Shown here: one piece after another, positions 55,057 to 64,000 of the stretch
Layout: each line of letters starts with the position of its first letter
Numbering within the stretch: the first letter of the stretch is position 1
Assembly: GCA_028095005.1 (NCBI GenBank)
Contig: CM051460.1
Span: forward strand, 15,051,501-15,115,500
Length of the DNA: 64,000 nt
Reading direction: 5' to 3'
Source of the DNA: Rhynchospora pubera
Lineage: Eukaryota > Streptophyta > Magnoliopsida > Poales > Cyperaceae
Position numbers and translations under genes: made by a program
Notes under the pieces: generated by a model
The model's database searches: none
What the model was told of the DNA's origin: nothing
The model's input: only the letters and a program-made list of their open reading frames with translations

Positions 55057-56072
55057 GGGGTGCGTTTGGATGTGGAGTGAATAAGAATGAATAAGGAATT
55101 TTATGAATAAGAATTGTGAATTAGTATTAGGAAAATTGTCTATTCATGAATAAGGAGATGTTGTTTGGATGGTGTGTTGTGAATAAGAATAGAGAAGAAA
55201 AAAAATATAATATTGGTTTGAGAAAGACTTTAATAAGGGTTTGATTTTATTTGAAACTATTTTTCATTAGAAGAATGGATGAAAACTATAATAATAATTT
55301 ATATCCATAATTCTAATAAATATTATTTTATTTAATAAATCATTATAAAATAATAATTAATAAATTATTAAATAATAATTAACATAAATAATTTTTATTT
55401 CTTTGACGGGCAATATAAAAAGTGAAAAAGTATTAATAAAAATGGATAATATTTTTATTGATATAATAATAATTTAAAATAAATAAATTATTAACAACAA
55501 TAAATAATTTAATAATTATAATGGTAATTAAATAGTTAATGTAATAATCATTATATTTATTATTATTATTTAAAATGAATAAATAAATTTATTTAAATAA
55601 TTATCGTAATAATAATTGATTAAACCAATCATTAAAATAACAATATTTACATATAAGACTAATTTAAATAACTTTATAATATAATATTTATTGTAATTAT
55701 AAGTATTATTACTGTTATTATTATTATTATTTTAATAATAAAATTTAATATAATAATTAATAAATTAATATTAATTATTATTATAAATTATTTTTATCGG
55801 AAAGTATATGATATATTATCTAACCGAACTACTTTTTCATGGTCAAACCTTCCGTTTTCTCTCTTTTGAAAAGTTTGGAAGCATTATTTTACTATTACCT
55901 CTCTCCTCTCTTCTTAGACCACTCTCCTTATTCGCTCCAATTCCACTTTTTCTCCGAATTGGAATAAGAGCCCGAACAGTCTATTCATCACTTTTGTTGT
56001 TTGTTTGGTTTGATCTCGAATTAGTTATTCACGAATAAAGCTTATTCACTCCACTTCCAAACACGCCCTAAA
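55057..56072. mobile_element. MITE-like element with AT-rich core (1 kb)
   Basis: The ends GGGTGCGTTTGGATGTGGAG and, inverted, GGGCGTGTTTGGAAGTGGAG both continue GTGAATAAG. The core 55280-55800 is nearly pure A/T with ATAATAATT words, like the element at 23047. The right quarter contains C/T-rich sequence. The TSD is uncertain (TTA/TAA context). Confidence 0.7.
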
Positions 56073-56240
56073 ATTTCGGCTGCCAGATTAGGCGGTTTTG
56101 GTGTAAGGAAGCTGGAAGGTCTTTCTATATATTGTTCTTGAAAGTACATGTACTGCGCTAATATATCATCGATAATTTGTTCACTTGAGGATAAAACTGG
56201 AATCTGGGTTGATGTCTATGTCTACTGTTGACATCTCTAT

Positions 56241-56556
56241 GGGTGTGTTTGGATCGTTGGAAGAAAGAAGAAGAAGAAGGAAGAAGAAGAAAAAAATTAT
56301 AAACTATCCAAACTCTTCACAAAGGCTGTGTTTGGATTGAATGAGAAGAAGAGAATAAGGGAAGTGGGGAAGAAATTTATTATTAAACAATTCAAACTCT
56401 TCACAAAGTTACACACTTCCCAATATTTCTTCCCACTTCTTCCCTTCTTCCCTTCTTCCCACCCTCATCCAAACGGAGCCAAAGTTACACACTTCTCAAT
56501 ATTTCTTCTCACTTCTTCCCTTCTTCCCTTTTTCCTACACCTATCCAAACGGAGCC
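56241..56556. mobile_element. Tourist-like MITE with a same-family MITE nested inside
   Basis: The outer element is GGGTGTGTTTGGATCG to ATCCAAACGGAGCC (56241-56556). The inner one is GGCTGTGTTTGGATTG to CATCCAAACGGAGCC (56324-56480), with a clean AAA duplication (56321-56323 and 56481-56483). Both contain CAAAGTTACACACTT and CTTCTTCCC words. Confidence 0.8.
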
Positions 56557-57179
56557 TAATAATAGAATTGGTTGGGAAGTCCGAAAAATTATGGTTTAGC
56601 CTGTGGATGTTACTTTGTCAGATTCTTCAAATTTCCTACGAATTCTCATTGGTGCTAAGGAAAAAATAAATATAGAAAAACAAAGTCAGGTTTATTATTA
56701 GTTAGTCCAGAATACAAATATATTATTATTAAGGTCAAGAATATTATCTTTCTAAGTGGTTTCAAATTTAAAATAAATCTTTAATTCATTTTTTTTATCA
56801 TTATTTAATTCGGATTAAATTTTTCGTTCAAAATGACATACAATTCAGATTAAAAATCCTAATAAAGTCGGATTGAAAGTTTATTCTAAAATGAGTAACA
56901 TCTAATAATACACTTATAGTCTTAATCTTATTCTCACATGATTCAAACACACAAATAAGGATGTTGTTCTTCATTGTTAATTATCATGTAAATCCGCAAG
57001 TGTCAGGTCTCCTCATTCCAATATTGATCAACTAAAGATCAAGTTGAAATCTTTTGCGTCACTCTTGTGTTACTTTTTAAAGAGGAATGTTATGATTGGT
57101 TAAGAAATTTTTTTATTTTTCATTTATCGATTCCCTCTAATAAAAATGTTTATTACAGTCCGCGCTTGTTGTTTTGTTA
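56557..57179. other. Intergenic, no gene recognised
   Basis: Ordinary AT-rich DNA with no ORF, exon or repeat I can support. Confidence 0.5.
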
Positions 57180-57182
57180 ACT

Positions 57183-57469
57183 CACTACAAAAAAGATGGC
57201 CTTTACATAGATTTCATAGCTAGACTTTTTTTATTTATGTTGATTATTGTTCTATTGCTAAATTTATTTGATGCATTAAATCTAATAATTTTTTTAGCAA
57301 GACTCATTTTTTTATTAATAGCTCCTTAAAAATCTAGCAAGTTATTTTTTATAGACTTTTCGAATATTGTAATATCTAATGTAGCAAAAATAAATTGCTA
57401 CACTAGATATTACAAGATTAGAAAAGTCTAGCAATAAAAATCTATGTAAAGACCATCTTTCTTATAGTG
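57183..57469. mobile_element. CACTA MITE
   Basis: It starts CACTACAAAAAAGATGGCC and ends GGTCTTTACATAGATTTTTA when read inward from ACCATCTTTCTTATAGTG. The 3-bp TSD is ACT (57180-57182 and 57470-57472). The internal GTAGCAAAAATAAATTGCTAC is a perfect palindrome. CACTA termini and 3-bp TSD are diagnostic. Confidence 0.88.
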
Positions 57470-57509
57470 ACTATGTATTTGTAGCTATTGAGAAAATTTT
57501 ATATCAATA

Positions 57510-57905
57510 AGTTAAGAGAAATGCTAATGTCTAATATATAGGACGGATGACTCCGTCCAATATGATCATTTTCACGTTTTTTACTTTCAAATTACCGATC
57601 CGAACCGTTCAATATGTTCTCCATATTGGAAACTTACAAGAAATCAATTTTTTCATTTTTTTAAGAAATTTTTTACTATTTTTTTGGTATTTTTGAAAAT
57701 TGATATAAACATTATGGAACGTTCAATTATAACGATTTTCAAATATACCAAAAAAATAGTAAAAAACTTCAAAAAAATGTAAAATTAGTTTTTTATAAGT
57801 TTTCAATATGAAGAACATATTAAATGATTCGGATCGGTTATTTGAAATTTAAAAACGTAAAAACGATCATATTAGACGGAGTCCATCCATCCAATATGAT
57901 GAAGG
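57510..57905. mobile_element. Foldback MITE related to 47594
   Basis: The arms GGACGGATGACTCCGTCC, ATATGATC, CCGATCCGAACCGTT and TCTCCATATTG are mirrored on the right by GATCATATTAGACGGAGTCC and ATTCGGATCGG. The loop contains a T/A-rich hairpin. The flanks AATATATAG and AATATGATG are a possible worn TSD. Confidence 0.65.
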
Positions 57906-57911
57906 ATTTGT

Positions 57912-58212
57912 AACCTAGGTTATCAAATAAATTTATAACCTAAAGCTAACCTCACTAGTCGTTTTAGTTAAGCTTTAGGGTCGAACCCAAGGGACGGAAC
58001 AAATGATTACCAGACTTTACTTCTTCACGAAAGCTAGACAATTAATTTTTTGGGGTTTTATGGAAAAGACAATTATCTAAAGTGCTAGTATTATAAATAT
58101 TTTTGGTGATTTTCAAGGTTTTCTAGACTCAAACATATGCAAATGAATATCCTAAGGTTTTGGGTTCATTTAGTTTAGCTCTAAAGCGTTGTTATCACGT
58201 GTTTTCACACGT
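57912..58212 (-). mobile_element. Antisense LTR remnant related to the adjacent retrotransposon
   Basis: Read on the plus strand, AACCTAGGTTATCAAATAAA, CACTAGTCGTTTTAGT and AAGCTTTAGGGTCGAACCCA are the reverse complement of the 3' end of the LTR at 59780-59855 (GGGTTCGACACCTTAGCTTT, AACGACTAGT, GACCTAGGTTT). No PBS follows, so it looks like a solo or broken LTR. The young element inserted at its edge. Confidence 0.65.
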
Positions 58213-59866
58213 TGATATCAAGCATTTATATATATATTTTGGCCGGACTATACACCTAAATCACTAATCAATTCATATAATTCACTACGTTTTTATGTCA
58301 TATTTGCTAGAATTTGGTACTGCCGCCGCTTTTCATTCATTTCGTAGGTACTTGGTGTAAACAACGCAACAATTAGATCTTTTTGGACAAACCACGCGAA
58401 GAGATCACTTGGATGCATGGAGACAGATCCCAATTGGCGTGCCCAAGCCTATTACAAGCCAGATGACTCATTCCTGGCCCGCATGACTCTCAGCCCGCAC
58501 TGTTTACAGGCCATTCGGCCTACCATTCGGCTGGCCCTGGCCGAATGCCTGGTCGAACACCTCCGTTTTGGTAAGTTTCTGCTATGGAAACTCGTCTCCT
58601 GTACCCTAGCCGCCTGGAGGCTGCCATATAACCTTCTCCCCTGCCAGAGAGAAGGGATTCCGACGTTTCCTTGCCCTAGATCCACTTTAGAGAGCTCAAA
58701 ACACTTGTTTCGTGCGCCGTTTTCCACTACGACGCCCGATTACGCCTTGTACTCGAGAGAGACAGGTTCTAGCACGTGTTTGGAGGCCCTGGTCCACTGT
58801 TGCAGCGAGTTCTACCGACCTCGGAGTGGTTTGCGACGCGACGGCGGAGCTATTCGACTCGTACATTCGGTTTATTGTTGTATCACCTACTCTTTATTTA
58901 TTATTTGCTACTATGTTTTGCTATTTGTCTTCTACTGTGATTTGCATGATGTATGAGACTATGTTAGGCTAGTTTATTTATATGTCTTAGGGATGTAGTA
59001 GTAGTCTATTGATTAGGGATGTTGTAGACTTGATTTGTGCCTTATATTATTGTGATTTGTTTGTTGGTATGTTACTTGTTATTGTTTGCTTGTTAATCAC
59101 TACACACGACTTGGTGAATGCGCACATCTAGTTGGGGTATTTAAGTATTGAATTAATATGATAAACAATAGCAATATCACGAGATAGGTTAAAATCGAAA
59201 GATAACCAATCGAGTTGCATAACACGATTTCTAATTAACTAACCATTAATTAGTTATCTCATAGAACCACAACAAATAGACTTGGATATTCGACCAAACG
59301 AAAGTTAGGTTAGCGATTCAAGAGGCGTTAGGTTAGCATGGTATCAACCCTAATCCAAGGTGAAAATCAGAGGTTAGTGAGTTAGTTACTGTCACCCAAC
59401 CCTTCACAACACGTGGTATTAAGCATGGATCAAGAAACCAACATTTACGTGGAGAATACGCTGTCCAGAGCAGTCATTCGGCTATCTGTTCGGCCTGTCC
59501 TGGCCGAATGGTAGGCCGAATGGTGTCTCTGTCCACCGTATTCGTCGATTCCAGCGATGAAAATCAAAGAATTGACACTCCATGACCTAATTATAGATGA
59601 AACTAATTCCCTAAGGCATACTTTTGCATATTAGATCCATAAACTCTTCAAAAATATTTATTTACTCGCAATTTAATTTAGGATCCTTTATTTGTTATTT
59701 GTTACACCCAAAATCAAACAAAATCAAACCTTCTAGCTTTTGAGAACAGAAAAGAACTAGTACTCAGACTCCGTCCTTGTGGGTTCGACACCTTAGCTTT
59801 ACTATAAACGACTAGTCAGGTAAACAAGGTTATTTATTTATTTGACCTAGGTTTTTGCCTCGATCA
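58213..59866 (+). repeat. 5' LTR
   Basis: It starts TGATATCAAGC and ends TCGATCA, three bases before the PBS. It contains a 179-codon ORF (58417-58956, starting METDPNWRAQ), also open in the 3' LTR, and two CATTCGGCC hairpin modules (58508-58560 and 59477-59530). The ORF matches no family I know and may be leader RNA rather than a protein gene. Confidence 0.88.
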
Positions 59867-59868
59867 AA

Positions 59869-59888
59869 TTGGCGCCGTTGCCGGGGAC
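59869..59888 (+). other. Primer binding site (tRNA-Asp type)
   Basis: TTGGCGCCGTTGCCGGGGAC begins two bases after the LTR end. Reverse transcription of the element would start here. Confidence 0.88.
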
Positions 59889-60000
59889 GGTGTTGATATT
59901 AGAATTTATTTTAGTAACGAGAGACTAGACATTGTATCTTTTATACTATTTATTTGTGTATTTATTTTATCAAAAAAAAAAAGGTTTCACTTGTATCACC

Positions 60001-61092
60001 ATGTTTCACTCTTTTCAGGAGTTTGATCAAGATATGGAGGTTAATCGGAGCGACCACCATGACCCTTGCACTTACCAAATGGAATATGCACCACATGACA
60101 TGATGGAATCCAATCTTCGCACGACTCGACTAAGACATCAAGTTGATGCGGTGAACAACATAATAAGGGCAGCACATAGTGAACTACAGCATGGCACGCG
60201 ACATGCAAGCATTGGCGCACCACCGGTTGTACGACAAAGGCACTTGGGCATGCATTCGGCCTCTCATTCGGCCAAATGGCAGGCTGAACGCCTTAGAACA
60301 AGACCTACACTTAGTGCATACAACTCTGGTTTGATGAATAAGTCTTCTTTTTCTGGTTATAATGAAGGTTCAATGTCTCGACATGACTCTAGGTTGACTT
60401 TCTTTTCTGAAATTTATAATTTTCAATTACCTTTGCAAGTGTCAAATGATGAATCAATTTTTGAAAATTTTATCGTCAATCAAACAAAGATAAATGAGAA
60501 AATTCTTGGAAGATTGAATTCTCTATCATCAAAGTTCAACAATCTTGCTACATATACTACACGATTAGAAAAGATGCTTGAGACCGAAATCATCCAAGAA
60601 ACATGTTCCTTATATAGATCACAAGATGAACAAAATGACAAAATGGCATTGCAAGGTAATGAAGGATTAGAAAGTTTTAGTTCTCTAAAAGAAATTGTAA
60701 TTTGCTACGAGACTGATAGTGATGATGATACACAATTCGAAACAAATGAAAAACAAGAGAAAATTGAAAAACCAAAGTACGTAGCACCTCTGCCTATTGT
60801 CTTTTCTATTTTCATTCCACTTAGATTAAGTTACATTGATAAATCTAATGAGTTGGAATTGAAGGATCCTCCAATAGTTTTCATTGTTGATGAATCTGAG
60901 AAGAAGGAATATGGTGATAATCCTCTCAAAGTCGAGGCATCCGACGTGACAAATGGAAAGTTCACCAAACTCGACTTGAGTCCTCAACTTGAGAAATGTT
61001 TGGAGAACACCAAGCATATTTCAAGAATCTCGCTCAATCATTTTTGGGAGAACTACGATGCATTCACAGGGCGTAAAGTGAAGATAAGATGA
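60001..61092 (+). CDS. gag-like ORF of the LTR retrotransposon
   Basis: 363 codons from the ATG at 60001 (MFHSFQEFDQDM); the open frame extends upstream to 59932 without an ATG. The protein is mostly polar. About residues 150-205 form a likely coiled coil (NFIVNQTKINEKILGRLNSL, then TTRLEKMLETEI), like the region after gag in Tat/Athila polyproteins. There is no CCHC zinc knuckle and no protease motif. The C-terminus (SLNHFWENYDAFTGRKVKIR) is not recognised. The segment near residues 80-95 is encoded by a CATTCGGCC module (HSASHSAKW). It is either a highly diverged gag or a domesticated in-element ORF; function unproven. Confidence 0.6.
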   Translation: MFHSFQEFDQDMEVNRSDHHDPCTYQMEYAPHDMMESNLRTTRLRHQVDAVNNIIRAAHSELQHGTRHASIGAPPVVRQRHLGMHSASHSAKWQAERLRTRPTLSAYNSGLMNKSSFSGYNEGSMSRHDSRLTFFSEIYNFQLPLQVSNDESIFENFIVNQTKINEKILGRLNSLSSKFNNLATYTTRLEKMLETEIIQETCSLYRSQDEQNDKMALQGNEGLESFSSLKEIVICYETDSDDDTQFETNEKQEKIEKPKYVAPLPIVFSIFIPLRLSYIDKSNELELKDPPIVFIVDESEKKEYGDNPLKVEASDVTNGKFTKLDLSPQLEKCLENTKHISRISLNHFWENYDAFTGRKVKIR

Positions 61093-61109
61093 ATTTGAGA
61101 GGTGGTCAA

Positions 61110-61150
61110 GCTAGGGACCTTAAACAAGCGCTGCTTGGGAGGCAACCCAA
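61110..61150 (+). other. Conserved GGGAGGCAACCCA motif
   Basis: CTTAAACAAGCGCTGCTTGG followed by GAGGCAACCCAAGG is a recurrent post-coding motif of plant Tat/Athila-like elements (family knowledge). Parts form a GC-rich stem (AAGCGCTGCTT; TTGGGAGGCAACCCAA). Here it follows the gag-like stop by about 25 bp. Confidence 0.6.
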
Positions 61151-61915
61151 GGATTTCTCTCTCCTTAATTTCATTTTCATTTTATTTTACTTTTTTTATA
61201 TTTTGTCATTTTATTTTTCTCTTAAAAGATAGAAAAGAAAAAAAATTCAAAAAAAATTATAAAAAAATAAACATAAAACAATAAAAACAACAAAAATATT
61301 TTAATTATAATTTTTAATTTTTTAGGATATTTATTTATTTATTTAGCATTGTTTGTTTGATGTTTGTAGGGACGCACATGGTTGATTCGTGCTAGAGCAC
61401 CAAAAGGGACATTAAAATCGTCATTACGCTCCCTCGCACGACCTCATGCGAATCAACCAACACAAACAGTAGAGGCAGGGCGTAGGGCAGCGATTGTTAG
61501 TCAATATCAATGGAGGAAATTCAAAATCGGAGGATGCATTGCAATTTTGGACCTGGACACGCACCATTCGGCCTGGTGTTTGGTCGAACAGAAGGGCGAA
61601 TGCATCATATTTGGAGGCCCAGAGACATATTCTTTCAACTTTTACATCATATTTCGTGTATAATTTGTCTTGGCCCACTGATAATTCATTTTCACTTGGT
61701 TTTAGGCCTATTTTACTTTCCATTCGGCTGACCCAAGGAGAACACATGGTCGAACAAGCCCAGAAAATGGAGGTACTAGCAGCCCCCCATACGTGTCTCC
61801 ACAATAACCCACAACAGCCTGGCAGGCCCTACGACCCCTTTCATTGGTTTTGATTTGGTATGTTCTCTTTTGTCATTTTTACTTTTATTTATTTAATAAT
61901 GTGATGTGATAATGC

Positions 61916-61951
61916 ATTGAGGACAATGACATGTTTCAAGTTTGGGGGGGT
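61916..61951 (+). other. Internal PPT-like motif
   Basis: GAGGACAATGACATG followed by CAAGTTTGGGGGGG closely resembles the true polypurine tract context at 63208-63238. Second, internal G-runs of this type occur in other plant gypsy elements and may prime an extra plus strand. Confidence 0.5.
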
Positions 61952-62539
61952 ATTTAGGGAATTTTCACGCAAAAATGACAAATTTTTCTTGAATTCTGGT
62001 TGCTGTTTCTGTCCATTCGGCCCACCATTCGGCCGAATGACTGGCCGAACGACACTGTTCTGACACTGTTTCATGGTGAATTTTCAGGGAATTTAATTTA
62101 TTGTGCTTTCTTGCTGTTTTGAATGCTTATATGACATGTCAGGTCGAATTTCACATAAATTTGAAAATTGTTTAATGGTTATTTAGAAATATTTGGTAAA
62201 TACGAGGATTAGAATTTGATTCCAATTGATTTTTATAACTTGAGGCCTTGATTGAAAAATTTTGAAGTTGATAAGGATCTGAATTTGGTTGCTTAAAATC
62301 GTTAAACACCGTTAGTCAATTTTCACAAATTTTTGTCGAGTGAACTGATTCGTGTCTTGCAAACTTTTGTTCAAAAAGAGGTTTTATGAATTTTGAAAGT
62401 TATAAGATGAATTGTCTCTGGTTGAAATTAATTTTAAATGCTTGAATCACCAACGAGCAAACTTAATGGGACAAAAAATTTAAATAGTTGTGAAAACGAG
62501 GAGCGTTGAGACCTTTTTTTCCACCAACACAACCACTAA

Positions 62540-62775
62540 AATTGAGGGCGGAGCTAGTTGCAAGTTGTGCGTAAAAACCGGACCGACCTCCCTGGTGCGA
62601 CATGTACCAGTAGCAAAACTTGGAGGGTGAAACTAGTTGCGAGTTGTCAGGAATCCGTACCTCAAAGCTCTCGAGGACGATTGGGTAGCTCCAACTAGTT
62701 TCATAGTGGATCGTAGCACAATCTGCATAAAAACTAGACCAAACTCACTGGTGCGACATGTACCAGTAGCATTTT
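62540..62775 (+). repeat. ~156-bp duplicated block with CTGGTGCGACATGTACCAG
   Basis: CTGGTGCGACATGTACCAG plus TAGCA occurs at 62592-62615 and 62748-62771, each preceded by GC(G/A)TAAAAAC. CTGGT and ACCAG can pair as a stem. Related CTAGTTGCRAGTTGT words sit at 62553, 62633 and 62695. It lies in the non-coding 3' half of the retrotransposon. Confidence 0.8.
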
Positions 62776-63223
62776 TCAAGGCCAATGATACGCATCAAAT
62801 CCTCTAGGGTGCAAAGCCCCACGACTCGACTTGCATAATTCAAATTGGTGAAAATCGAAGTTGTTTTTGAGAATGATTCACTACAAATTTTTTGACTTTG
62901 ATAAAACTTCTTTACAAATTTTTGCGAGACGTGGAAAAGAACGGACAAAAGACCTTGAATTTGCATGTTGATTAATGAAGGAAGGCTAGGATCCTTGCAA
63001 TTAAAAATTATGTCATTCGAGACCTTGAGTTATACATGTTGATTGAGATTGAATTTTGAATTTTGTATTGCAAAATATTTTTAAATAACCATTATCTTTT
63101 TCCTATATGTGACTTGGAAACATGATTAATTAAATTCCTTGATTAAGCATAACGATTGAGTTAAGGATTAGGTATAGTCCATCTTCCTAAGTTTAGAGTA
63201 TTGCTTGAGGACAAGCAAAGTTT

Positions 63224-63238
63224 AAGTTTGGGGGGATT
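63224..63238 (+). other. Polypurine tract
   Basis: AAGTTTGGGGGGAT lies immediately 5' of the 3' LTR start (TGATATCAAGC at 63239), where plus-strand priming occurs. Confidence 0.85.
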
Positions 63239-64000
63239 TGATATCAAGCATTTATATATATATTCTGGCCGGACTATACACCTAAATCACTACTCAATTC
63301 ATATAATTCACTACGTTTTTATGTCATATTTGCTAGAATTTGGTACTGCCGCCGCTTTTCATTCATTTCGTAGGTACTTGGTGTAAACAACGCAACAATT
63401 AGATCTTTTTGGACAAACCACGCGAAGAGATCACTTGGATGCATGGAGACAGATCCCAATTGGCGTGCCCAAGCCTATTACAAGCCAGATGACTCATTCC
63501 TGGCCCGCATGACTCTCAGCCCGCACTGTTTACAGGCCATTCGGCCTACCCTGGCCGAATGCCTGGTCGAACACCTCCGTTTTGGTAAGTTTCTGCTATG
63601 GAAACTCGTCTCCTGTACCCTAGCCGCCTGGAGGCTGCCATATAACCTTCTCCCCTGCCAGAGAGAAGGGATTCCGACGTTTCCTTGCCCTAGATCCACT
63701 TTAGAGAGCTCAAAACACTTGTTTCGTGCGCCGTTTTCCACTACGACGCCCGATTACGCCTTGTACTCGAGAGAGACAGGTTCTAGCACGTGTTTGGAGG
63801 CCCTGGTCCACTGTTGCAGCGAGTTCTACCGACCTCGGAGTGGTTTGCGACGCGACGGCGGAGCTATTCGACTCGTACATTCGGTTTATTGTTGTATCAC
63901 CTACTCTTTATTTATTATTTGCTACTATGTTTTGCTATTTGTCTTCTACTGTGATTTGCATGATGTATGAGACTATGTTAGGCTAGTTTATTTATATGTC
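63239..64000 (+). repeat. 3' LTR (truncated by window end)
   Basis: It matches 58213-58986 with two base changes (58240-type T to C; A to C in the CTAATCAATT/CTACTCAATT stretch) and lacks 12 bases at the first hairpin module. This removes four codons of the in-LTR ORF without changing its frame (175 versus 179 codons). Confidence 0.9.

Larger units (their letters stand above)
58213..64000 (+). mobile_element. Non-autonomous Ty3/gypsy LTR retrotransposon (Tat/Athila-type PBS)
   Basis: The 5' LTR is 58213-59866 and the 3' LTR starts at 63239 and runs off the window. The internal region is about 3.37 kb. The PBS TGGCGCCGTTGCCGGGGA matches tRNA-Asp as used by the Tat/Athila branch. A further hallmark of these elements is CAAGCGCTGCTTGGGAGGC (61119). 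The gag-like ORF is the only protein; protease, reverse transcriptase, RNase H and integrase are absent from the space available. Over the about 760 shared bases the two LTRs differ by two substitutions and one 12-bp indel, so the insertion is recent and mobilised by a partner. Confidence 0.9.

Noticed and set aside
61382..61853. Overlapping ORFs downstream of the gag-like gene, considered as pol remnants
   Set aside because: No reverse transcriptase, RNase H, protease or integrase motifs could be found in any frame.

Overview
This is a transposon-rich, AT-rich window of nuclear DNA from a eudicot plant. That follows from spliced plant gene families (LITTLE ZIPPER, phloem protein 2, DUF4220/DUF594, histone H3.3, CGI-58-type hydrolase, nucleotide-sugar transporter), plant telo-boxes, a tRNA-Asp-primed Ty3/gypsy element and plant MITE families. 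I cannot name the species. There is no sign of prokaryotic or viral genome organisation. Layout: six genes can be supported, all rebuilt here from exons with consensus GT/AG junctions and matching phase. They are a LITTLE ZIPPER microprotein (8165-8719, minus, 2 exons), a PP2-A-like lectin (18300-20894, minus, 3 exons), a DUF4220/DUF594 membrane protein carrying a 4-bp frameshift (23948-27537, minus, 2 exons), histone H3.3 (38107-38843, minus, 2 exons), a CGI-58/ABHD5-type hydrolase/acyltransferase (40238-44478, minus, 9 exons) and a Golgi GDP-fucose transporter like GFT1/GONST4 (53212-54234, plus, with a 5'UTR intron). Nothing suggests these genes work together; they are ordinary, unrelated neighbours. 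Everything else is intergenic DNA built by repeated, often nested transposition. Many insertions could be delimited to the base by target-site duplications (TSDs). They include Mutator-like elements with 9-10 bp TSDs (4891-6250, 11672-14102, 12544-13753 nested in the previous one, 14391-16722, 44717-46584, 46693-48845 and small foldback elements); hAT elements with 8-bp TSDs (Tip100-like at 6557, 28643 and 33647; TAGGGCTGTCAA-type MITEs at 21041, 22594, 30577, 32273, 49311 and 51663; a CACGACACGA-rich one at 48016); a CACTA MITE; Tourist-like MITEs with GGCTCCGTTTGGATGG ends; three SINE insertions; and a 5'-truncated LINE nested in a hAT. The last 6 kb is a young, non-autonomous LTR retrotransposon (58213 to beyond the window end). 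It has 1.65-kb LTRs, a tRNA-Asp PBS and a gag-like ORF but no pol. The most novel structures are (1) a three-member Mutator-like family whose termini end in CATCC, with pyrimidine/purine hairpin arms and a core of 22-bp AT-rich repeats, and (2) the LTR retrotransposon, which is peppered with short hairpin modules built from CATTCGGCC and its complement, in the LTR, the internal non-coding DNA and the gag-like ORF. The DUF4220 gene (dead or broken in this haplotype by a duplicated TATA) and the scrambled 3' end of the transporter gene are the most notable gene-level oddities.
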